Source: Candidatus Zambryskibacteria bacterium RIFCSPLOWO2_01_FULL_47_14
Lineage (GTDB): Bacteria; Patescibacteria; Paceibacteria; UBA9973; Zambryskibacteraceae
DNA: 8,602 nucleotides
Reading direction: 5' to 3'
Assembly: GCA_001824005.1 (NCBI GenBank)
Contig: MHWG01000023.1
Location: forward strand, 6,839 to 15,440
Part shown: positions 1 to 5,458 of the stretch, in pieces
Numbering within the stretch: the stretch's first letter is position 1
How the letters are laid out: each line of letters opens with the position of its first letter
The notes under the pieces: generated by a model
What the model was told of the DNA's origin: nothing
Seen by the model: the letters and a program-made list of their open reading frames with translations, nothing else
Database searches by the model: none
Program-made: the position numbers and the translations under genes

Positions 1-110
1 TCAGCCAGCTGGATTGCCCAGTCGGTGTTGAGTTCCTTCCTGACGTAGAAGTCTTGCTGGAGGTCCTTGATGTTCCTGGTCACCGAACGGTCGCTTATCT
101 GGATACTCAT
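1..110 (-). CDS. hypothetical protein, N-terminal part only (runs off window)
   Basis: The frame opens with ATG at 110..108 and stays open for 36 codons to the window edge, starting MSIQISDRSVTRNIKDLQQD. It begins 2 bases after the TAG stop of the 113..373 gene. A GGAG motif lies 9 bases before the ATG, inside the end of that gene, so the two are probably translated together in one operon. The visible part is polar and probably helical, with no signal peptide. I do not recognise the family and cannot judge function because the C-terminus is missing. A longer minus-strand frame here (1..339) lacks this spacing and I prefer this one. Confidence 0.6.
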   Translation of the reverse strand, partial: MSIQISDRSVTRNIKDLQQDFYVRKELNTDWAIQLA

Positions 111-112
111 TG

Positions 113-373
113 CTATGTGCTCCGTTGCTTGTTGTTGACGATGTCTCCCGGTCTGAAGAACCGAGCAGACATTGCGCGCCACCCGGCGCGCTTCTTCTGG
201 AAGTCCTCGAGAACAACTTCAGAACCCGGCTCCGGAAATCTTTTTTCTTGCCAGATTTCCGACACCAGAGAAAAGGTGATGGAACCGAGTTCCCGGTCTT
301 GAACCACCGCGTATGGCCCATGCCGGCCATTGCGTACAACCTTCTCCACTGTCCAGTGTTGTATTTCGTCCAT
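113..373 (-). CDS. small conserved-looking basic protein, possible OB-fold
   Basis: This is an 86-residue protein. The ATG follows an AGGAG site by 7 bases, and that site overlaps the stop of the upstream gene at 383. The core alternates hydrophobic and charged residues: VEKVVRNGRHGPYAVVQD, then GSITFSL, then PGSEVVLEDFQKKRAGWRAM, ending near RFFRPGD. This resembles a compact beta-barrel, possibly nucleic-acid-binding, but the fold is inferred from pattern and not from a recognised family. There is no signal peptide or membrane segment. It is the second gene of a minus-strand operon, 9 bases after the HTH-like gene and 2 bases before the partial gene. I am fairly sure it is a real gene and unsure of its role. 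Confidence 0.7.
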   Translation of the reverse strand: MDEIQHWTVEKVVRNGRHGPYAVVQDRELGSITFSLVSEIWQEKRFPEPGSEVVLEDFQKKRAGWRAMSARFFRPGDIVNNKQRST

Positions 374-382
374 ATGCTTCTC

Positions 383-1111
383 CTAGCTTGGACTGACCAG
401 CTTAGCGCTGATCGTAGAGAGGTGGGATGAGAGTCGAAGAATCATGCCGCTTGAGTTTCTCAATGTCACCCAATCAGCATCGGTGAGATTAGAGAGAGCA
501 CCACTGTCGAGAAGTCTCAACAATCCCTGCATGATATCAACCACCCCATCCTTGGGGCAGTTGTTCCCGCCTGAGGGTATCGATTCTTCTGTTGTCGGCG
601 TCGGACGCGGACTGACTATTGCTTTCGAGAAATTTAGCCGGAACTCTTCCGACGCTTTCTCGACTGCTTCATCAAGCTGGTCCTTTCTTGCTCTCCACAT
701 GTCCCACAACTTCTGCCCGACCTCATCACTTGCTCCTCGATCGCCGCGAAGCAGAGCGAAAAGCACTGATGGGTCGTTGTAGCCGAGTATCTCCACCGCT
801 TCTGTGACTGATATCAGCCCGAAGCCGATAAGTCTGATGAAGTTGTGGAGTTTCTGCTGGAGCCGCTCCGCCTCAATGACCTTGTACCCATTGAGCTCGA
901 GGAAGCACATCAGTCTGATGTACTGCTCGCCCCTTGGGAGATGATCATTTCGGTAGAGCCACCCTGTGACAGTATCAACGCTGACACCGCAGAATTTAGC
1001 CATCGGCCGTTTGGCTTCCGCTGCCCGTTTGTTTCCTTTCGGATACACTTCGAGGAAGCGACCGCCCATATGCTTCAGGCATTCTGCCATGTAGCCACGG
1101 AATACATTCAC
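383..1111 (-). CDS. HTH-like putative DNA-binding protein of unknown family
   Basis: The protein has 242 residues from a GTG start at 1111..1109. I prefer this start to an upstream GTG at 1135 because AAAGGAG (1125..1119) ends exactly 7 bases before it, whereas the longer start would put that SD inside the gene. Residues 37-53 (PMAKFCGVSVDTVTGWLYR region) look like a helix-turn-helix that senses a target and then 'WLYR', followed by a helical stretch to about residue 82. A second repeat-like segment around ISVTEAVEILGYNDPSVLF may be another HTH. A Pro/Thr/Ser linker then leads to a short C-terminal helical part. It heads the minus-strand operon, so it could regulate it, but this is inference. 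No recombinase or toxin motif is visible. Confidence 0.75.
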   Translation of the reverse strand: MNVFRGYMAECLKHMGGRFLEVYPKGNKRAAEAKRPMAKFCGVSVDTVTGWLYRNDHLPRGEQYIRLMCFLELNGYKVIEAERLQQKLHNFIRLIGFGLISVTEAVEILGYNDPSVLFALLRGDRGASDEVGQKLWDMWRARKDQLDEAVEKASEEFRLNFSKAIVSPRPTPTTEESIPSGGNNCPKDGVVDIMQGLLRLLDSGALSNLTDADWVTLRNSSGMILRLSSHLSTISAKLVSPS

Positions 1112-1118
1112 ATGCAGT

Positions 1119-1125
1119 CTCCTTT
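1119..1125 (-). promoter_or_regulatory. Shine-Dalgarno site that decides the HTH-gene start
   Basis: AAAGGAG on the minus strand lies 7 bases before GTG at 1111. An ATG two bases upstream of this GTG is followed at once by TGA and cannot be the start. Confidence 0.75.
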
Positions 1126-1165
1126 CAAAGGACACAAGCGGTTAAATCCACTTTGTCTGGCCCAG

Positions 1166-1194
1166 ACCCTACCAGAAGTGTGTGTGTATGTCAA
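1166..1194 (-). promoter_or_regulatory. sigma70-type promoter for the HTH-led operon
   Basis: Reading the minus strand, a perfect TTGACA (1194..1189) is followed by 17 bases and TAGGGT (1171..1166). TAGGGT keeps the first, second and last bases of the -10 consensus and is preceded by TGG, an extended -10 pattern. It would give a leader of about 48 bases before the GTG. A short GT-rich run lies in the spacer. Confidence 0.55.
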
Positions 1195-1234
1195 GGATTC
1201 AAATTTTTATATTTTATGCACTAAAAAAACGATA

Positions 1235-1262
1235 TTTACAAGTCTGAATAATTCAGTATAGT
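1235..1262 (+). promoter_or_regulatory. promoter for the two-helix membrane protein gene
   Basis: TTTACA (1235-1240), a 16-base spacer and TATAGT (1257-1262) form a good sigma70-like promoter. The transcript would start near 1269, about 20 bases before the GTG at 1291. It diverges from the promoter at 1166-1194; the two -35 boxes are about 40 bases apart in an AT-rich stretch. Confidence 0.6.
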
Positions 1263-1280
1263 ATCTCCAGACTTCAGATT

Positions 1281-1285
1281 GGAGG
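1281..1285 (+). promoter_or_regulatory. Shine-Dalgarno site that decides the start at 1291
   Basis: GGAGG is followed by 5 bases and GTG at 1291. A TTG at 1279 is in the same frame but overlaps this SD, so it is unlikely to be the start. Confidence 0.75.
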
Positions 1286-1290
1286 ACTCT

Positions 1291-1800
1291 GTGAAGGTAT
1301 ATCAATCGTCGATTTTCCGACGCTATCCTGGCGCATCCGGAGCTGTGAGAGAGCGTAGGCGGTACCTTGGCTTCGGGTACAGCCTATTGTCTCTGGGTTC
1401 GGCAGGACTGTTCTCTTATGCTTGGTTGGTGGTGGTGGGAGAATTGAGCTCTCACGGACCGCACAAACCATCGATTGTAGAGACGTTTCTGTTTATGGCT
1501 GGCCTGATACTGTCTGTGGGGGCGATCCTGTTGATCAAGGCCGGCTACCACTCGACAAAGGAGATCGAGGAGGCCGTCCACCGGCTCTCCGTAAGGCTTG
1601 TCATTCCCCAAGACAGGCTGTATGAGATGTCTGTGATTAGCATCAAAATCACAGGGGAGAAGATGCTCGTCGCTCGGGCCAAGCGGGATCAGATTGTCGA
1701 TAACATGCTCTACGATTCATTGCTTGAATTCGAGTTGGTCCCGAAAGATAGGCGATGGGTCGTCCAAGAAGCCAAGAGGCTCATGACCCAGAAAGTCTAG
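1291..1800 (+). CDS. two-helix membrane protein of unknown function
   Basis: The protein has 169 residues from the GTG at 1291. A basic N-terminus (IFRRYPG, then VRERRRYLG) precedes a first hydrophobic helix near residues 28-52 (YSLLSLGSAGLFSYAWLVVV). A second helix follows near 64-85 (TFLFMAGLILSVGAILLI). The remaining half is soluble and charged, with a beta/alpha pattern (RLVIPQDRLYEMSVISIKI, then a helical RAKRDQIVDNMLYDSLLEF). The short loop between helices and the basic flanks suggest both ends are cytoplasmic. I do not recognise the family. It has its own promoter, strong SD and terminator, so it is a one-gene unit divergent from the HTH-led operon. Confidence 0.7.
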   Translation: MKVYQSSIFRRYPGASGAVRERRRYLGFGYSLLSLGSAGLFSYAWLVVVGELSSHGPHKPSIVETFLFMAGLILSVGAILLIKAGYHSTKEIEEAVHRLSVRLVIPQDRLYEMSVISIKITGEKMLVARAKRDQIVDNMLYDSLLEFELVPKDRRWVVQEAKRLMTQKV

Positions 1801-1808
1801 AGCCTCAC

Positions 1809-1843
1809 CCGGGCGGCGCATCGCGCCGCCCGGTTTCCGTTTT
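1809..1843 (+). terminator. intrinsic terminator after the membrane protein gene
   Basis: A perfect 11-bp GC-rich stem (CCGGGCGGCGC at 1809-1819 with its complement at 1823-1833) has a 3-base loop and is followed by the T-rich TTTCCGTTTT. It starts 8 bases after the stop. The T-tract lies only on the plus side, so it serves this gene and not recR. Confidence 0.85.
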
Positions 1844-1847
1844 AACT

Positions 1848-2462
1848 CTATTTCGTCCTGTGTAAAAAGGCGTTTTTGAGGGTCTCCGGATCGGCGTATT
1901 CGAGTTCAGCTCCTGTGGACAAACCTCTACCAAGTACTGTCATTGTAAGTTGTGGGTTGTTAGTCGTTAGTCGCTCCTTCAAATATTCAGCGGTATTTTC
2001 TCCATCCTGATTGGCATTCATCGCCAAAATTATTTCTTTGAGTCCGTGTTTGAGTGATTCCTGAATCCTAAATCCTAAATCTTTAATCCTGATTCTCTTC
2101 TCCGGTTCTTTCTCCAAAATCGGCACCACGCCGCCGAGCACGAAGTAATGTCCGCGATAACTGCCGCTCCTCTCAACCGCCTCAAGATCGATGTCGCGGG
2201 GAACAATCATAAGCATCGAGCCGTCACGCGTCTCGTCGGAGCAGATGTTGCAGGTCTTTGAGGTATAACCATTCTTCGCATAGTGCCTCTGGCATTCGGA
2301 ACATTGAGTTATTTCCTTTTTCAAATTTTGAATCGCCTGTACCAGTTCCTGCGAATAGCTACCGTTTCTGGACAATAAATAATAAACAAAGCGTTTTGCT
2401 TGGCGTGGCCCTATACCCGGAAAACTGCGGAAAATTTCCGTCAATTTATCTATGGAATTCAT
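1848..2462 (-). CDS. recR: recombination mediator protein RecR
   Basis: RecR works with RecF/RecO to load RecA on single-stranded DNA during gap repair. The 204 residues match the family length of about 200. Near residues 10-30, FPGIGPRQAKRF is the helix-hairpin-helix. C54, C57, C71 and C74 form the zinc finger. A Toprim domain follows from about residue 80 to 175, with MLMIVPRDIDLEAVE, GHYFVLGG and a conserved ILAMNANQDGE. The C-terminal LGRGLSTGAELEYAD matches the Walker B-like family tail. The zinc-finger loop has 13 residues, against 8 in E. coli RecR. Two 7-base-period repeats are translated inside the gene (1945-1972 and 2056-2097). No SD is seen; it lies 35 bases after dnaB on the same strand and is probably co-transcribed. 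Confidence 0.96.
   Translation of the reverse strand: MNSIDKLTEIFRSFPGIGPRQAKRFVYYLLSRNGSYSQELVQAIQNLKKEITQCSECQRHYAKNGYTSKTCNICSDETRDGSMLMIVPRDIDLEAVERSGSYRGHYFVLGGVVPILEKEPEKRIRIKDLGFRIQESLKHGLKEIILAMNANQDGENTAEYLKERLTTNNPQLTMTVLGRGLSTGAELEYADPETLKNAFLHRTK
1945..1972 (-). repeat. four-unit 7-bp tandem array inside recR
   Basis: Four exact 7-base steps on the plus strand, with units from GTAAGTT to GTTAGTC; the last two units are identical. It encodes about residues 164-173 (LTTNNPQLT region), a surface loop just before the conserved LGRGLSTG motif. E. coli RecR has a loop of similar length here, so this may be replacement or drift and not a net insertion. Confidence 0.7.
2056..2097 (-). 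repeat. six-unit 7-bp tandem array inside recR
   Basis: Six consecutive 7-base units on the plus strand with consensus RAATCCT (for example GAATCCT, AAATCCT, AAATCTT, TAATCCT). The 42 bases equal 14 codons, so the reading frame is kept; they encode about residues 122-136 (RIRIKDLGFRIQES) in the Toprim domain. Confidence 0.75.
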
Positions 2463-2497
2463 ATTCGTGTCATTCGATCAAATTCGTAAGATTCGTG
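2463..2497 (-). repeat. CGAAT repeats in the dnaB-recR junction
   Basis: The whole 35-base gap is made of four CGAAT copies on the minus strand, spaced 9, 10 and 9 bases. There is no SD or clear promoter in it. A further CACGAAT-type unit occurs just before dnaB (plus strand 3924-3931). Confidence 0.6.
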
Positions 2498-3922
2498 TTA
2501 GAAATTCTTGAACTCTTCCTCCGCTTTGCCGTAATTGCTAAAGTCGATCTCGACGAAGGTGTTGAAACGGCTGTGGAAATCGAGCACCGCCGTGCCCAAG
2601 GGGCCGTTCCTGTGTTTGGCGATGATGAGCTCCCGGCGCTGAACCTCCTTCATCCTGCCGTTCTCGTCGCGCAAGTCCTCCTCGTTTGAGTGGATAAAAA
2701 TGACGCAATCGGCATCCTGCTCCAAGGAGCCGGAATCGCGCAGGTCAGAGAGTTTGGGTTTGCCGCCGCGCGTCTCGATAGCGCGCGAGAGCTGGGAGAG
2801 GGCGATGACGGGGATGTCGAGCTCACGCGCCAGGTGCTTCAACGACCGCGAGATTTCGGTAACCTGCTGGACCATCGAGTCATTGGTGCGAGCGGTCGAT
2901 GGCGCCATGAGCTGGAGATAGTCCACGATGAGAAGTTTGAGTCCTTTCTCAATTTTCAATTTCCTGGCGGCGCTTCGCATCTTCATGATGGTGTTGCCCG
3001 GCTGGTCGTCTATATAAATCGGCGTTCTCGAGAGATCGTCAAGAGCGTCGCGGATATTTTTGAACACGTCTTCGCGCCAGGTGCCACTTTGGACGCGCAC
3101 ACCCTTTCTGATGAGTGAGGCGTCGGTCTTGGATTGAGCGGCCACGATCCTATCCACCAGCTGATCGGCACTCATCTCGAGAGAGAAGATCCCAACCGGC
3201 ACCTGATGCTCGGAGGCGGTGCGGCGGGCGATATCTAGAGCGAGAGCTGTTTTGCCGACCGAAGGCCTAGCCGCCAAGATGATGAGGTCGGACTTCTGGA
3301 AACCGCCCAAAATGTCATCAAGGGACTTGAAGCCGGTCGGTACGCCGCGAAGTTCGTGCTCGGCGGAGGAGAGCTTCTCGAAGCGCTCGAAGGCATCGGT
3401 CAAGAGGGGAGTAAGTTCGCGGAACTTGGCCGAACCGGCGAAGTGCTGGGTAATGTCGAAAATTTTTTTCTCCGCCTGGTCGAGAATTTCTTCAAGCTCG
3501 CCCGCTTCGTTGAAGCCCAGGTGCGAGAGATGCTCCGAGGCCTCGATCAATTGTCTCATCATGTGCTTCTTCATCACGATCTCGGCGTAATGCTTGACGT
3601 TGGCGGATGAGGGGACGGTGTTGGCAAGTTCCGTAAGATAGGCCGCGCCACCCAAGCGCTCGAGTTGATCCTTCTCCTTGAGCCGGGAGGAGAGCGAGAG
3701 AATATCAATCGGATGATGCTTGCCGAAGAGCTCGAGCATACCCTCGAATATTATTCTGTGCTTTTCGAAGTAGAAGGACTGCGGCACCACGATGTCGAGA
3801 ATCTCATAAACAGCGTCTGGACGTAGCATGATTGATCCCAGAAGCGCCATTTCCGCTTCAGCCGAGTGCGGCGGAATGCGCAACCCAGCGCTGTTTAGGG
3901 TAGTGGTGCTAGAAATCTGCAT
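2498..3922 (-). CDS. dnaB: replicative DNA helicase DnaB
   Basis: DnaB is the hexameric ring helicase that unwinds DNA at the replication fork and binds primase through its N-domain. The 474 residues match the family (about 470). Residues 15-125 form the N-terminal domain (PPHSAEAEMALLGSIML, then a helical part). The RecA-like motor has Walker A ARPSVGKT at 218-225 (K224) and Walker B LLIVDYLQLM with D334. Downstream motifs SQLSRAIETR and SDLRDSGSLEQDAD are the conserved DnaB H3/H4 regions, and RFNTFVE closes the family tail. The ATG at 3922 has no SD but lies 7 bases after TATAAT, so a leaderless mRNA is likely. It follows cysS by 77 bases and precedes recR by 35. Confidence 0.97.
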   Translation of the reverse strand: MQISSTTTLNSAGLRIPPHSAEAEMALLGSIMLRPDAVYEILDIVVPQSFYFEKHRIIFEGMLELFGKHHPIDILSLSSRLKEKDQLERLGGAAYLTELANTVPSSANVKHYAEIVMKKHMMRQLIEASEHLSHLGFNEAGELEEILDQAEKKIFDITQHFAGSAKFRELTPLLTDAFERFEKLSSAEHELRGVPTGFKSLDDILGGFQKSDLIILAARPSVGKTALALDIARRTASEHQVPVGIFSLEMSADQLVDRIVAAQSKTDASLIRKGVRVQSGTWREDVFKNIRDALDDLSRTPIYIDDQPGNTIMKMRSAARKLKIEKGLKLLIVDYLQLMAPSTARTNDSMVQQVTEISRSLKHLARELDIPVIALSQLSRAIETRGGKPKLSDLRDSGSLEQDADCVIFIHSNEEDLRDENGRMKEVQRRELIIAKHRNGPLGTAVLDFHSRFNTFVEIDFSNYGKAEEEFKNF

Positions 3923-3929
3923 AACACGA

Positions 3930-3935
3930 ATTATA
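3930..3935 (-). promoter_or_regulatory. -10 box of dnaB, leaderless start likely
   Basis: TATAAT on the minus strand ends 7 bases before the dnaB ATG, so transcription should start at or near the start codon. There is no good -35 box; the expected spacer and -35 position are filled by the 22-bp palindrome. Confidence 0.55.
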
Positions 3936-3957
3936 GCCTGCCTGCCGGCAGGCAGGC
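3936..3957. repeat. 22-bp perfect palindrome before dnaB
   Basis: GCCTGCCTGCC is followed directly by its exact complement, so the 22 bases read the same on both strands. It abuts the dnaB -10 box and lies in the cysS-dnaB gap. Without a loop it forms at best a small cruciform or hairpin. No T-tract follows on either strand, so a simple terminator is not supported. I recall such CTGCC/GGCAG palindromes as common in Parcubacteria-type genomes. Confidence 0.8.
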
Positions 3958-3999
3958 GAATTTAACTGGTGAGAAAATGCGGGATAAGCTGTGGAATAA

Positions 4000-5430
4000 T
4001 TACTTCTTCAATATTAAAAAGGTATTGTCAATATCCCTGATTTCAAAGCCCTTATCCTCAATCTCTTGTCTTATCTTATCAGCTTCTTCGAAATTTTTAT
4101 CCTCTTTTGCTTTCTGCCTTTTTTCTCCCAACTCCACTATTTCTCTAGAAACATCGAGGAACTCGTTGTGAGCGAGATCGAGCCCAAGCACTTTGTCGAA
4201 TTCAAGAAGCGTCGCGTACTTGTCGGCGGGAGAGATGGCTTCATCTTTGATCAGATTCCACACTACTGCCAAAGCCGCCGGCGTATTGAGATCGTTCTCG
4301 AGAACGGATTTGAATTCTTGGATATAAACCCCCTCTAACTCCCCCTTGGCAGGGGGAGAATTTAATTTAATTTTACCTCCCTCTGCAAAGGGGGAGGTGC
4401 CGGAGGCGGAGGGGGTCGAAACAAGCTCCTTGAGTTTGCGGTACGCATTCTGCGCCGCCTCAAGCGCCTCCCAGGTGAAGCTTGCCGGAGTGCGATAGTG
4501 TGATTGTAAGAGCATGTATCGAAAGGCTAGGGGACTGAATCCTTTCTCAATAATTTCAGAAAGATAAACAACATTGCCTTCAGATTTGGCTATCTTCTGC
4601 CCGCCGATCTGGAGATGGGCTCGATGGAGCCAAAATCTCGAAAACGGCGTCTTACCTGTGGCAGCTTCTGACTGGGCAATCTCGTTGTTGTGATGCACAG
4701 GTATATGCTCGATACCACCCGTGTGAATATCTATCTGCTCGCCCAAGAGCTTAAGAATCATAGCCGAGCATTCGATGTGCCAGCCGGGGAATCCTTGTCC
4801 CCAGGGCGACTGCCAGCCAAGCTCTGAATTAAGCTTCCATACCACAAAGTCCCTTGGACTTTTCTTCTCCGGATTCGATATAACCCTTGCTTGTGTTTCA
4901 GAATCAGAAAGGCCGCCCAATTTCCCGTATCCAGAGAATTTGCCTGTATCGAAATACACACCGTCGCTTGCAACATAGACGAATCCTTTTTCTTCAAGCT
5001 TCCTGACAAGATCAATCTGATCAACGACATAATCGCTCGCGTACGGGAAGAAAGTGCCTTCGGTTTTTATATTAAGTTTTGAGAGATCGTTGAGAAAAAT
5101 GCCACCATACTTTTTTCCGAGAGCAAGCATGTTCTCGAGAGTAAATTCGAGACCTTCTTTCTTTAACCCTTTGGCCATTTTGTCTTCACCCTCGTCCGCA
5201 TCGGAAGTAAGATGGCCGAAATCGGTGATGTTGATAACCTGCTTGGCGGTCCAACCGCCAAGTTCAAGAGTCCGGCGGAGAATATCGGTAAAGACGAACA
5301 TTGAGAGGTTGCCTATGTGCTGAATACCGTACACCGTCGGACCGCAGTGATACATCCGGACCTTTATCTCATCGATCGGATGGAATTCTTCGGTCTTGCC
5401 TGTCAGAGTATTGTGAAATTTTATAGCCAC
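4000..5430 (-). CDS. cysS: cysteinyl-tRNA synthetase
   Basis: CysRS charges tRNA-Cys with cysteine in the cytoplasm using ATP. The 476 residues slightly exceed the usual 460. The zinc ligands are C29 (MYHCGPTVYG), C221 (GWHIECSAM), H246 and E250 (PVHHNNEIAQ), with spacing identical to the E. coli set. The nucleotide-binding HIGH motif reads HIGN at 38-41, and KMSKS reads KIAKS at 279-283. Residues 339-368 are encoded by a palindrome-rich repeat that lengthens the linker between catalytic and anticodon domains. The start is GTG; the TATAAT 6 bases before it and the absence of an SD suggest a leaderless mRNA. It heads the minus-strand cysS-dnaB-recR cluster. Confidence 0.96.
   Translation of the reverse strand: MAIKFHNTLTGKTEEFHPIDEIKVRMYHCGPTVYGIQHIGNLSMFVFTDILRRTLELGGWTAKQVINITDFGHLTSDADEGEDKMAKGLKKEGLEFTLENMLALGKKYGGIFLNDLSKLNIKTEGTFFPYASDYVVDQIDLVRKLEEKGFVYVASDGVYFDTGKFSGYGKLGGLSDSETQARVISNPEKKSPRDFVVWKLNSELGWQSPWGQGFPGWHIECSAMILKLLGEQIDIHTGGIEHIPVHHNNEIAQSEAATGKTPFSRFWLHRAHLQIGGQKIAKSEGNVVYLSEIIEKGFSPLAFRYMLLQSHYRTPASFTWEALEAAQNAYRKLKELVSTPSASGTSPFAEGGKIKLNSPPAKGELEGVYIQEFKSVLENDLNTPAALAVVWNLIKDEAISPADKYATLLEFDKVLGLDLAHNEFLDVSREIVELGEKRQKAKEDKNFEEADKIRQEIEDKGFEIRDIDNTFLILKK
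4328..4416. repeat. palindrome-rich repeat element inside cysS
   Basis: An 89-bp block with 8-bp perfect terminal inverted repeats (ACCCCCTC at 4328-4335 and GAGGGGGT at 4409-4416). Inside are two hairpins: 4339-4358 (8-bp stem, TGGC loop) and 4375-4398 (10-bp stem with one G-T pair, GCAA loop), separated by an AT stretch of repeated AATTT. It is read in frame as about 30 residues, so cysS is not broken. It looks like a small mobile or REP-like element; no transposase is present. Confidence 0.8.
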
Positions 5431-5436
5431 TTAAGT

Positions 5437-5442
5437 ATTATA
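5437..5442 (-). promoter_or_regulatory. -10 box of cysS
   Basis: TATAAT on the minus strand lies 6 bases before the GTG start, so the transcript should begin at the start codon. The expected -35 region (ATTCCA) is weak. Confidence 0.5.
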
Positions 5443-5445
5443 TGA

Positions 5446-5451
5446 TACAAT
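5446..5451 (+). promoter_or_regulatory. -10 box of the S41 peptidase gene
   Basis: TACAAT lies 7 bases before the ATG at 5459. It is 3 bases from the cysS -10 box on the other strand. The expected -35 region is not recognisable. Confidence 0.45.
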
Positions 5452-5458
5452 TCTCCAA

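Noticed and set aside
1..339. 112-residue minus-strand frame overlapping the 113..373 gene
   Set aside because: It has no SD, low-quality residue pattern, and conflicts with the SD-supported pair 373..113 and 110..1.
1809..1833. Terminator for recR on the minus strand
   Set aside because: The T-tract lies only on the plus side; on the minus strand the stem is followed by GTGAGGC without a T run.
1945..2097. CRISPR array
   Set aside because: The repeat units are 7 bases with no spacers and are inside recR coding sequence.
3936..3957. Rho-independent terminator of cysS
   Set aside because: There is no loop and no T-tract on the minus side; the -10 box of dnaB follows directly.
3990..3999. 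DnaA-box-like TTATTCCACA next to dnaB
   Set aside because: One base longer than the TTATCCACA consensus and single; there is no origin-like AT-rich or clustered boxes.
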